Shown here: positions 55,032-63,038 of the stretch, one piece after another
Position numbering within the stretch: position 1 is the stretch's first letter
Layout of the letters: every line of letters starts with the position of its first letter
Origin: Duganella sp. Leaf126
Lineage (GTDB): Bacteria; Pseudomonadota; Gammaproteobacteria; Burkholderiales; Burkholderiaceae_D
Length of the DNA stretch: 64,000 bases
Assembly: GCF_001423125.1 (NCBI RefSeq)
Contig: NZ_LMNW01000001.1
Coordinates: 63,181 to 127,180 of the forward strand
Direction of reading: 5' to 3'
Made by a program: the position numbers and the translations under genes
The notes under the pieces: model-generated
Told to the model about the DNA's origin: nothing
Seen by the model: only the letters and a program-made list of their open reading frames with translations
The model's database searches: none

Positions 55032-56093
55032 TCAGGCGCTGTCGCGCTCGATGATCGAGAAGCCGATATCGTGTATCCGCTCGCCCACCTCGCGCTCGTG
55101 CGAGCGGTCCAGGATGTAGCGCGCGGCCATGGTGCCGATCAGGGCGCCGTCGATGCGCACCGTGGTCAGCGCCGGGTGCAGCTCGCGCGCAAACGCCAGG
55201 TCGCCCTGGCCCACCACCGCCAGCTGCGCCGGCACCGCGATGCCCAGCGCCTGCGCCTCGGTCAGCACACCGAGTGCCACCATGTCCGAGCTGCAGAACA
55301 CGGCGTCGATGTCGGGATGCTGCGCCAGCAGCGCGCGCAGGCCGGTGCGCCCGAAACCGGTATTGGTGGGCGCGGGCGCCACCAGGGCCGGCACGGCCGC
55401 CTCGCCCGGCGCCGCCATGCCCAGCGCAACGGCCTCTGCCGAGAATGCGCCCATGCGGCGCCGCGCGCGGTCGTCGTCGGCGCCGAGCGTGGCGACGCGG
55501 CGGCGGCCGCGCCCATGCAGGTACGCGGCCACCGCCTGCCCCACTTTTTCGTGCGAAAAACCGATCAGCATGTCGATCGGATCGGGCGTCAGGTCCCAGG
55601 TTTCCACCACCGGGATGCCGCTGCTGAGCAGGCGCTTGCGGCCGGCCGGCGAATGCATGATCCCGGTCAGCACCACGCCGTCGGGACGGCGGCCGATGAT
55701 CGCCTCCAGCAGCTCGTCCTCGCGCGAATTTTCGTAACCGGACTGCCCCAGCATGACCTGGTAGCCGTGCTGCGCCAGCGCCGCCGTGAGCGACTGCACC
55801 ATCTCGAGGAAGACGTTGCCGGTGATGGTCGGTATCACTGCGGCCACCAGGCGGCTCTTGCGCGACGCCAGGCCGCCGGCCAGCATGTTCGGTACATACC
55901 CGGTCTGCGCCACCGCGTCCTTCACGCGCTGCATGATCGCGTCGGACACCACGCTGGGATTGTTCAGGGCGCGCGACGCGGTGATCGGCGCCACCCCGGC
56001 CAGGCGCGCGACGTCGCGCAGCGTGATGCCGCCGCTGTTACGGCGGCGCCGGGGGCTGTCGGTACCGGGCGGGTTGTCGATGGGATCGGTCAT
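55032..56093 (-). CDS. LacI-family transcriptional regulator
   Basis: 353 residues. The LacI helix-turn-helix is ITLRDVARLAGVAPITASRALNNPSVVSDAIMQRV (about 23-57). The C-terminal periplasmic-binding-like sensor domain begins VAAVIPTITGNVFLEMVQSL. It resembles the GntR (gluconate) branch by eye. It probably binds a sugar or sugar acid and regulates a nearby promoter. The divergent MFS gene, 133 bases away, is the obvious candidate, though that pump resembles drug exporters rather than sugar carriers. Confidence 0.92.
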   Translation of the reverse strand: MTDPIDNPPGTDSPRRRRNSGGITLRDVARLAGVAPITASRALNNPSVVSDAIMQRVKDAVAQTGYVPNMLAGGLASRKSRLVAAVIPTITGNVFLEMVQSLTAALAQHGYQVMLGQSGYENSREDELLEAIIGRRPDGVVLTGIMHSPAGRKRLLSSGIPVVETWDLTPDPIDMLIGFSHEKVGQAVAAYLHGRGRRRVATLGADDDRARRRMGAFSAEAVALGMAAPGEAAVPALVAPAPTNTGFGRTGLRALLAQHPDIDAVFCSSDMVALGVLTEAQALGIAVPAQLAVVGQGDLAFARELHPALTTVRIDGALIGTMAARYILDRSHEREVGERIHDIGFSIIERDSA

Positions 56094-56226
56094 GCTGCGA
56101 TTCTAACAGGTGGCCCGGCAGAGCTGGGGCCGGGCGATCGCTCGCCCGGCCGACTTGATTTAAATTGCATTAAAAGTAACAATAGGCGTCTAGCACCAAC
56201 CCGACCTTCCTTCTGCAGGCCCTGAC

Positions 56227-57453
56227 ATGACCGACAACGCGCTGCGACCGCCCCCCATCCTGCTGATGGTCTTGCTGCTTTTTGCTACCCAGGCGTGCAC
56301 CGATATCTACCTGCCCGGCTTGCCGCAGATCGCACGCGAGTTCGGCGTACCGATGAGTGTCAGCAATCTGACCATTTCGGCCTATAACTACAGCCAGGCC
56401 GTGTTCGTGCTGTTCATCGGCGTCGTCAGCGAATTGTGGGGCCGCCGCCCCACCATCCTCTGCTGCCTGCTGGTGCAGATCCTCGCCTCGGCCTGGATCG
56501 CCCTGTCCACCAGCATGCCGACCATGATCGCGATGCGCGTGGCGCAGGCGCTCGGCAGTGCCGCCATCTACATCGTCCTGCGGCTGGTCATCAAGGACAC
56601 GATGGACAAGAAGGCGCAGCTGCACGCCACCGGCCTGCTGGTGGTCGGGCTGGTGCTCTCGCCGATCCTGGCGCCGGTGCTGGGCGCGTGGATCGTCAAG
56701 GTCTCCAGCTGGCGCAACTGCTTCTGGGCCATCGCGCTGTTCGAACTGCCGCTGTTCGCCTGGGCCTGGTTAGCGATCCGGGAGAGCAACCACCGGCAGC
56801 AGGCGTTCCGCCAGGCCTTCAGCCTGCAGGCCCACCTGCGCGCGTATGCCAGCGTGCTGCGCAACCGCTATTTTTTGAGCCTGGCGCTGATCGTCGGCTC
56901 GGCATTTGCCGCCTTCTATGCCTTCATCGGCATTTCCAGCTTCATGTACATCGACCAGTACCGGATCGCGGAAACCAGCTATGGCTGGCTGTTCGTCGGG
57001 ATCGCCGGCGCCTACCTGTTCGGTAACCGCGTGATGAGCAAATTGAACGAAAACAACCTGGCGCCGCAACGGATCGTCGGCATCGGCATCGCCATTTCCC
57101 TGCTGGGCGCCCTCGTAGTCGCCGCCCAGTCAGCGAGCCATGACACCCTGCTCACCGTCGCGCTGCTCACGCTGGGAAGCTGTCTGCTGCGCCTTGCCAC
57201 GGCCCTCATCAACCCGCCGGTGCAGGTGATGGTGACGAACCAGTTCCAGGACCAGGGCGCCCATGCATTGGGACTGCTCACCTGCATCCAGTACGGCTTC
57301 GCCGGTGCAGGCACCATGGTGGTATCGGGCCTGCCGCTGACGCCGAGCGCCAATTTTACGGTCAGCACAATCCTGTTCACGGTGCTGGCGCTGGCCGGCT
57401 ATCTGTGCGCGACCAAGACAGGGTCGCGCGCAGCCCGGTCCGATCCCCGCTAG
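56227..57453 (+). CDS. MFS transporter, Bcr/CflA-like multidrug family
   Basis: A 408-residue, 12-helix transporter. The Bcr/CflA pattern TDIYLPGLPQIAREFGVPMSVSNLTISAYNYSQAVFVLFIGVVSELWGRRPTIL includes the DxYLPxxP start and the loop-2 GRRP motif. It probably exports small molecules or drugs by proton antiport. The gene is divergent from the LacI regulator. Confidence 0.9.
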   Translation: MTDNALRPPPILLMVLLLFATQACTDIYLPGLPQIAREFGVPMSVSNLTISAYNYSQAVFVLFIGVVSELWGRRPTILCCLLVQILASAWIALSTSMPTMIAMRVAQALGSAAIYIVLRLVIKDTMDKKAQLHATGLLVVGLVLSPILAPVLGAWIVKVSSWRNCFWAIALFELPLFAWAWLAIRESNHRQQAFRQAFSLQAHLRAYASVLRNRYFLSLALIVGSAFAAFYAFIGISSFMYIDQYRIAETSYGWLFVGIAGAYLFGNRVMSKLNENNLAPQRIVGIGIAISLLGALVVAAQSASHDTLLTVALLTLGSCLLRLATALINPPVQVMVTNQFQDQGAHALGLLTCIQYGFAGAGTMVVSGLPLTPSANFTVSTILFTVLALAGYLCATKTGSRAARSDPR

Positions 57454-57459
57454 GCGTCG

Positions 57460-58161
57460 CTAGCGGTAGGTCAGCACGTCAGGTCCGCCGAGCGCTTCCA
57501 GGTGCGCATAGTTGTTGAAGTAATCAAGGCCGAATTCGCCGGGCCGGTGCAGCAGCCGGGTCACCGAGCAGTTGGCCATCTTCCAGGTCATTTCCATCAC
57601 CTGGTAATCCTGCAGGCCCAGCACGTGCTGCATGACGGTGGCGATCACGCCGCTGGAGGTGAAGACCAGCGTGGCCTGCTTGCTGTCGGGGCGGTCGAGG
57701 CGCTCCAGCGCGGCCACCACGCGGCCGCGAAACTCCGGCCATGCTTCCGCATACTGGTCGTCGTGCCAGCCTGTCATCCAGCGCTGCATCGCCGCGCGGA
57801 ACAGCTGCTCCATGGCGCGCTGCGGCGCGGGCTGGCCGGCCAGCCGCAGCGCCAGCGCTGCCGGGTCGGCAAATTCCGGACAATGGCGCAGCATCACCTC
57901 GTGGTGGTCGAACTCGGCGAAGCCCGCTTCGGTATCGCGGAGGGATGGCCACGCGCCGGCCGGCATCTCGGCCTGGCACGCGTGCGCTGCCTGCGCATGG
58001 CGCACCATGCCGCCGGTGAGCACGCGGTGGAACTGCTGACCGCGACTGGCAAACCACCGGCCCAGCAGGCGCGCCTGCTGCACGCCGCGGGCCGAGAGCT
58101 GGTCGTAATCGGCACTGCCGAACGAGGCCTGCGCGCTGCGCACCAGGAAAATCTGTCCCAT
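57460..58161 (-). CDS. Histidine-phosphatase-fold protein without the RHG histidine
   Basis: 233 residues. The N-terminal strand FLVRSAQASFG aligns with FLVRHGQASFG of histidine phosphatases: R8 is kept, but the catalytic histidine is serine 9 and the glycine alanine 10. The second arginine is present (MVRHAQAA, R54). Where the second histidine is usually found (SHGG-type) the sequence is FTSSGVI. Other family features (FDHHEV, DYFNNYAH) remain. It may be a non-catalytic relative. It lies directly downstream of pqiC (7-base gap), so it is probably part of that operon. Confidence 0.85.
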   Translation of the reverse strand: MGQIFLVRSAQASFGSADYDQLSARGVQQARLLGRWFASRGQQFHRVLTGGMVRHAQAAHACQAEMPAGAWPSLRDTEAGFAEFDHHEVMLRHCPEFADPAALALRLAGQPAPQRAMEQLFRAAMQRWMTGWHDDQYAEAWPEFRGRVVAALERLDRPDSKQATLVFTSSGVIATVMQHVLGLQDYQVMEMTWKMANCSVTRLLHRPGEFGLDYFNNYAHLEALGGPDVLTYR

Positions 58162-58168
58162 GGCCGGC

Positions 58169-58822
58169 CTACGGTTGCGCAGCCGCTGCGGCCGACGCGG
58201 ACGGGCAGGCGGCGCTGCCATTGACCGCCAGCGCGCGCACCACGGCAGCGACATCGTTGCCCAGGCGCGCCACGGCGCGGCGGTGGCCGGCCACCAGCGC
58301 CTCATTGCCGGCACCCACGGTCTCGCTGGTCACGGTGCGGCAGGTCAGTACCTGCGGACTGCCTACACGGCGCACGCTCCAGACGGCGTCGAGCAGCGCG
58401 TATTTGCCCGGCGCCGATTCGAAGCGCTGGACGTTGGTGCTGATGCGGTACACGGTGGCGCCGTCCGGCGTCGGCGTGCGGAACACGTCCACCGCGCCGA
58501 GCGCGCCGGTCACCACCTGGGACAGGGCCTGGCCGATTTCCGCCGCCGGCGGCGAGGTCCACAGGTCCTGCTCCAGCAAATCCATGCGCCCGTCGGTGAC
58601 CACCACCAGCTGCTTGCGCGTCACCTGCTGCGGCACGGTCACTGCCGGAATCTCGACATAGTAGTTCGGCGCCGCGCCGCTGTGCGCGGCGGGCGTGCCC
58701 ATGCCGGTGGCCAGGCTGTAGAAACGGTCCGGCGGCGTGCTGGAGCAGCCGGCAAGGGCCAGCGCAGCAGCGGCAGCGATTGCGGCGGCCACGCGGGCAC
58801 GGCGATACGGGCGTTGCATCAT
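58169..58822 (-). CDS. pqiC: PqiC-family membrane-integrity lipoprotein
   Basis: 217 residues with a lipobox ALAGC, followed by the PqiC/ABC-auxiliary (DUF330) domain: RFYSLATG, YYVEIPAVTVPQQVTRKQLVV, then DLLEQDLWTSPPAAEIGQALSQVV. PqiC is an outer-membrane lipoprotein that docks the PqiB tunnel for lipid transport. The ATG overlaps the pqiB stop codon (ATGA). Confidence 0.92.
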   Translation of the reverse strand: MMQRPYRRARVAAAIAAAAALALAGCSSTPPDRFYSLATGMGTPAAHSGAAPNYYVEIPAVTVPQQVTRKQLVVVTDGRMDLLEQDLWTSPPAAEIGQALSQVVTGALGAVDVFRTPTPDGATVYRISTNVQRFESAPGKYALLDAVWSVRRVGSPQVLTCRTVTSETVGAGNEALVAGHRRAVARLGNDVAAVVRALAVNGSAACPSASAAAAAQP

Positions 58823-60441
58823 TTCTTCTCTCCTTTTTTCTCCGGCTTGCCGCGGATGAGGGACTCGGGATGGCGTTCCAGGTAGTCCGACAGCGCATTG
58901 ATCGACTCCATGGTCTGCGTCAGCTGCTGCAGCGCCTCGCGCAGGTCGGACTGCACCGGCGAATCCTTCTGCAGCAGTTCGTCGGCGGTGCTGAAGGTCT
59001 TGCGCGCCGCGCCCAGCGTGTCTTTCATCTCGGGCACCACCTGCGCGTCGAGCTGCTTGAGCAGGATGTTGGCGCTCTTGAGGGTGTCGCGCAGGTTGGT
59101 ACCGATTTCCTCGAACGGCACTTTATCGAGCTTGCGGGCGATGCTCGAGAGCTGGGTCTGCAGCTCGTCGAGCGTGTTGGGCACGGTCGGAATCTCGAGC
59201 GGATCCTTGCTGGTATCGACCTTGACCGACGGTGCGTTGGGGAAGAAGTCGAGCGCCACGTACAGCTGTCCGGTGAGCAGGTTCCCGGTGCGCAGCTGGC
59301 CGCGCAGGCCGCGCGCCACCATGCGCTCCATCAGCTGCGGCCCGGCATTGCGGTCTTGCTCGTTATCGATGCTCTTCTGGAAGGCGCGCCCGAGACGTGC
59401 CGGGTACATGTCCACCGTGACCGGCATGCGGAAGGTTTTCTTGACGCGGTCGTATTCGACGCCGACCGAGCGCACTTCGCCCAGCACGATGCCGCGGAAG
59501 TCCAGCGGCGCGCCCTGCGACAGCCCGCGCAGCGACTGGTCGAAGTACAGCACGGTGGTGATTGCCGGGCCGTCCGGGTCGCGCAGTGCGCTGGCCTGGT
59601 CGGCGGCCAGCAGGAACTGGCTGCCTTGCGGCGCCACGGCGTCCGGCTTCTGGCCGTTGGCGCTTTCGAAGGCGATGCCGCCGACCACCAGCGCTGCCAG
59701 CGATTGGGTATTGAGCTTGAAGCCCGACGAATCGAGCCGGACATCGACACCGCTGGCATGCCACCAGCGCGTGTTCTTGCCCACGTACTGGTCGTACGGC
59801 GCGCGGATGAACACCTTGAGTTTCACGCCGCGCCCCTGCTCTTCGAGGTCGAAGGCGGTCACCCGGCCGACGGCGATGCGGCGGTAATAGATCGGCGAAC
59901 CCACATCGACCGAGCCGAGGCTCTCGGCATGCAGGGTGTACAAGCTGCCCTTTTCGTCGGCCGCCACCTGCGGCGCTTCTTCGAGCCCGGTGAATTCGGT
60001 GGCGGTATCCTCGGACTTGCCGGCATCGACCCCGATGTAGGCGCCGGACAGCAGCGTACCGAGCCCCGTCACGCCGGTGGCGCCCACCTTGGGCCGCACC
60101 ACCCAGAAGCGGGTATCGGTGGCGGCGAAGCGCTCGGCATCCTTGCTCATGTCGATCTTGACCAGCACCTTGGACAGGTCGCGCGCGATCGAGATCGAAC
60201 GCACGATGCCGATATCGACATCCTTGTATTTGACCTTGGTCTTGCCCGGCTCCAGGCCGTCGCCGCTGCGGAAACTCACCGTCATCGACGGTCCCTGGTC
60301 GACAAAGGTCTTGATCACCAGGCCGACGCCGATCAGCGCTGCCAAGAGCGGGATCAGCCAGACCAGCGATGGCAGCCAGCGATGGGATTTTTCGACAGCC
60401 GGTTCGTGCACCGGCGCCCGGTGGTCTTCGTTTTCAGGCAT
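58819..60441 (-). CDS. pqiB: PqiB intermembrane lipid-transport protein (MCE domains)
   Basis: 540 residues from ATG 60441 (GGAG eight bases upstream). A transmembrane helix (WLPSLVWLIPLLAALIGVGLVIKTF) is followed by three MCE/MlaD repeats (starting GPSMTVSFRSGDGLEPGKTKVKYKDVDIG; QGRGVKLKVFIRAPYDQYV; and TTVLYFDQSLRGLSQGAPLDFRGIVLGEVRSV). A long coiled-coil C-terminus bridges the periplasm. It forms a hexameric tunnel for lipids between membranes. The start overlaps the pqiA stop. Confidence 0.96.
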   Translation of the reverse strand: MPENEDHRAPVHEPAVEKSHRWLPSLVWLIPLLAALIGVGLVIKTFVDQGPSMTVSFRSGDGLEPGKTKVKYKDVDIGIVRSISIARDLSKVLVKIDMSKDAERFAATDTRFWVVRPKVGATGVTGLGTLLSGAYIGVDAGKSEDTATEFTGLEEAPQVAADEKGSLYTLHAESLGSVDVGSPIYYRRIAVGRVTAFDLEEQGRGVKLKVFIRAPYDQYVGKNTRWWHASGVDVRLDSSGFKLNTQSLAALVVGGIAFESANGQKPDAVAPQGSQFLLAADQASALRDPDGPAITTVLYFDQSLRGLSQGAPLDFRGIVLGEVRSVGVEYDRVKKTFRMPVTVDMYPARLGRAFQKSIDNEQDRNAGPQLMERMVARGLRGQLRTGNLLTGQLYVALDFFPNAPSVKVDTSKDPLEIPTVPNTLDELQTQLSSIARKLDKVPFEEIGTNLRDTLKSANILLKQLDAQVVPEMKDTLGAARKTFSTADELLQKDSPVQSDLREALQQLTQTMESINALSDYLERHPESLIRGKPEKKGEKK

Positions 60442-61702
60442 GCTTTTCTCCATGTGATTCGACGGGGTCCCAGATCAGGCGCGGATCGAACTGCATCGAC
60501 GCCATCATCGTGAGCACCACCACGGCGCAGAACGCCAGCGCGCCTGGGCCGGCGGTGATCACCGCCAGCGACTGGAAGCGCACCAGCGCCACCGTCAGCG
60601 TAATGACAAAAATATCGAGCATCGACCAGCGGCCGACGAATTCGACGATGCGGTACAGCGCCGTGCGCTGGTCCGGGCGCCAGCGCGAACGGCGCTGGGC
60701 GGTGGTCGCCAGGATGGCCAGCGCCACCAGCTTGAGCACGGGCACCGCGATACTGGCCACGAAGATGATGATGGCCAGTGCCTGCGAGCCGCTGTTCCAG
60801 AACAGCAGCACGCCGCTGATGATGGTGTCATCCTCCTTGCCGAGCAGCGAGTTGGTGTACATCACGGGCAGCAGCATGGCGGGGAGGTAGAGAATGGTGG
60901 CGGCCAGCAGCAGCGCCCAGGTACGGCCCACGCTGTTCGGGCGGCGGCGGTGCAGCGCCGACTTACAGCGCACGCAGCGCTGGTGTCGGCCCTCTTCGGG
61001 CGCGACCAGGCCGCAGCTGTGGCAGGCCACCAGCGGCGCGCCCGCGGCCAGCGCGCGGTAATTGACTTGCGACTGCGACGGCCGCATGCCCTTCGGTCCC
61101 GGCAGGTGCTCGCCGATATTCCACAGGATTTTCGGATCGAACGACATCACCACGGCCAGCATCAGCGTCAGCACGGCAAACGCAAACAGGCCCGGATGCA
61201 CGATGACGCGGGCCAGGCTGGTCATCTTGACGATGGTGATCAGGATGCCGATCATCAGCACTTCCGTCATGCCCCAGCGGCGCGCCGTGCCGAGCGCACG
61301 CAGCATGGAGTCGAAGCCGGGCGGCCGGCGCCCCCGGCTCAGCGCCAGCGTGACATAGAACAGCGCTCCCAGCTCGACGGCCGGCAGCACGATGGTAAAC
61401 AGCGTGACGACGGTGGCGACGATTTCCATCTTCTCGCGCCAGAGCACGTAGATCGCGCCCAGCAGCGTGGAATCGATGCTGTAGCCGCTGACGGACAATT
61501 CGACGATGGGAAAGAACTGGGCGATCAGGAAGGTGAAGATGGCGGCCAGCGTGATGGCGGCCATGGCGCGCGGGTCGGACCGGATGCCGCGATACAGGAT
61601 CGAGCCGCAACGCACGCACCGCGCCTTTTCGCGCGGTTGCACAGGGCGATGCTGGTGCAGCACCCCGCAGTCGTGGCAGCTGATCAAGTCGTAGCGATAC
61701 AC
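60434..61702 (-). CDS. pqiA: PqiA inner-membrane protein
   Basis: 422 residues, GTG start. Two tandem PqiA domains each begin with a CxxC pair of zinc-ribbon type (ISCHDCGVL...ARCVRCGS and VACHSCGLV...QRCVRCKS), then four transmembrane helices. Repeats such as FDPKILWN and FDPRLIWD mark the domain ends. PqiA probably feeds or regulates lipid transport through PqiB. It is the first gene of pqiABC and shares a 5' region with the end of the M20 gene. Confidence 0.95.
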   Translation of the reverse strand: MYRYDLISCHDCGVLHQHRPVQPREKARCVRCGSILYRGIRSDPRAMAAITLAAIFTFLIAQFFPIVELSVSGYSIDSTLLGAIYVLWREKMEIVATVVTLFTIVLPAVELGALFYVTLALSRGRRPPGFDSMLRALGTARRWGMTEVLMIGILITIVKMTSLARVIVHPGLFAFAVLTLMLAVVMSFDPKILWNIGEHLPGPKGMRPSQSQVNYRALAAGAPLVACHSCGLVAPEEGRHQRCVRCKSALHRRRPNSVGRTWALLLAATILYLPAMLLPVMYTNSLLGKEDDTIISGVLLFWNSGSQALAIIIFVASIAVPVLKLVALAILATTAQRRSRWRPDQRTALYRIVEFVGRWSMLDIFVITLTVALVRFQSLAVITAGPGALAFCAVVVLTMMASMQFDPRLIWDPVESHGEKHA

Positions 61703-61790
61703 GGTCCGGCCGTAAGGAGGAAAACATTCGTATCATACGGCAATACCACCGCGCACAATTGTGCGGCGGGACCGGTTTCTTGGCAGTTAT

Positions 61791-63038
61791 TTACTTGCCT
61801 CCCAGGAAATCGAACAACGTGGCGGCCACCACCTTGGTCGCCTTGCGCAAATCGTCGAGGCTGAGGCGCTCGTCGGCCTTCTTGGCGTTCGATTCGGGCA
61901 CCGTGCGCGGGCCGGCGCCGTACAGCACGGCCGGAATGCCGTATTCGCCGTACAGGCGCGCGTCCGCGTACAGCGGCGTGCCCTGGGCCGGGATGGTCTC
62001 GCCCAGGTAGGTCTCGGCGTTGCGCTGGAGGCTGGCCACCAGGTGCGCCGTCCCGGGCAGCTCGCGCAGCGCGTGCGACAGCAGCAGGCGCTTGATCTCG
62101 AGCGTGATGCCCGCCTGCCCTGCCACCGCCTGCTCGATCAGCGCGCGCACCTGGGCCTCGACCTGGACCGGATCCTCCTCGGGTATCATGCGGCGGTCGA
62201 GCTTGAGCACCACCTTGCCCGGCACCACGTTGGTGTTGGTGCCGCCATCGATACGACCCACCAGCATGGTCGGCGAGTCGATGCCGGCGATGCCGGACTT
62301 GATTTTCTTGAGTTCGGGCAGCTGGTCGTAGAGCGCGTTGAGGATGCGGGTGGCCGCCTGCAGCGCATCGTGTCCCGTTTCCGGCATGGCGCCGTGACCC
62401 GATTTTCCGTGGACCGTGACTTCCAGCTGCAGGCAGGCGTTATGGGCGGTGACGATGTGGTAGCTGAAGCCTGCCGCAATCACGTAATCGGGCCGGGTCA
62501 GCTTCTGGTCGAGCAGCCAGCCGGGGCCCAGCAGCCCGCCGAATTCCTCGTCGTAGGTGAAGTGCAGCTCCAGCGCCCCCTGCAGCGGCACGCCCAGCGC
62601 TTCCAGCGCGCGGGTGGCGAAGAGATAGGTGGCAAAATCGCCCTTGGAGACGGCAGCGGCGCGGCCATAGATATAGCCCTGGTCGACCACGCCGCCGTAC
62701 GGCGGATAGGTCCAGTTGTCGCCGGGCGGCACCACGTCGCCGTGGGCGTTGAGCGCCAGCGTGGGACCGCCGCTGCCGTAAGGGCGGCGCACGATCAGGT
62801 TGGTGATGCTCTCCATGCCGTACTCGCGCACCTGCTGCTGCGGCACCGCGTGCCGTTCGGCAGTCCAGCCGTATGCCTGCACCAGGTCGGCCACCATCTC
62901 GGCGTGCGGCGCGTTATTGCCGGGCGGGGTGTCGGTGGGAATGCGCAGCAGCTGCTGGAGCACGCCCAACTGCTCGTCGAAATGGGCGTCGATCCACTGC
63001 GCCAGTCGGTCTTTTTGGTCGTTCATGTCGGCTTTCAT
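61791..63038 (-). CDS. M20-family peptidase-like protein with altered metal ligands
   Basis: 415 residues. The M20 fold is clear: LNAHGDVVPPGDNW (metal histidine), TYDEEFGG (catalytic and metal glutamates) and the dimer-domain motif VHGKSGHGAMPETGHDAL. At the usual GRGAxDMKG site the sequence is GRAAAVSKGD, so the bridging aspartate appears to be valine. The late histidine motif is SNAKKADER. It may represent a distinct M20 subfamily or a weakly active one. The ATG overlaps the puuD stop (ATGA), suggesting a role in purine or allantoin catabolism. Confidence 0.85.
   Translation of the reverse strand: MKADMNDQKDRLAQWIDAHFDEQLGVLQQLLRIPTDTPPGNNAPHAEMVADLVQAYGWTAERHAVPQQQVREYGMESITNLIVRRPYGSGGPTLALNAHGDVVPPGDNWTYPPYGGVVDQGYIYGRAAAVSKGDFATYLFATRALEALGVPLQGALELHFTYDEEFGGLLGPGWLLDQKLTRPDYVIAAGFSYHIVTAHNACLQLEVTVHGKSGHGAMPETGHDALQAATRILNALYDQLPELKKIKSGIAGIDSPTMLVGRIDGGTNTNVVPGKVVLKLDRRMIPEEDPVQVEAQVRALIEQAVAGQAGITLEIKRLLLSHALRELPGTAHLVASLQRNAETYLGETIPAQGTPLYADARLYGEYGIPAVLYGAGPRTVPESNAKKADERLSLDDLRKATKVVAATLFDFLGGK

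Noticed and set aside
52340..55054. Plus-strand open frame of 904 codons opposite polB
   Set aside because: Antisense shadow; the real polymerase motifs are on the minus strand.
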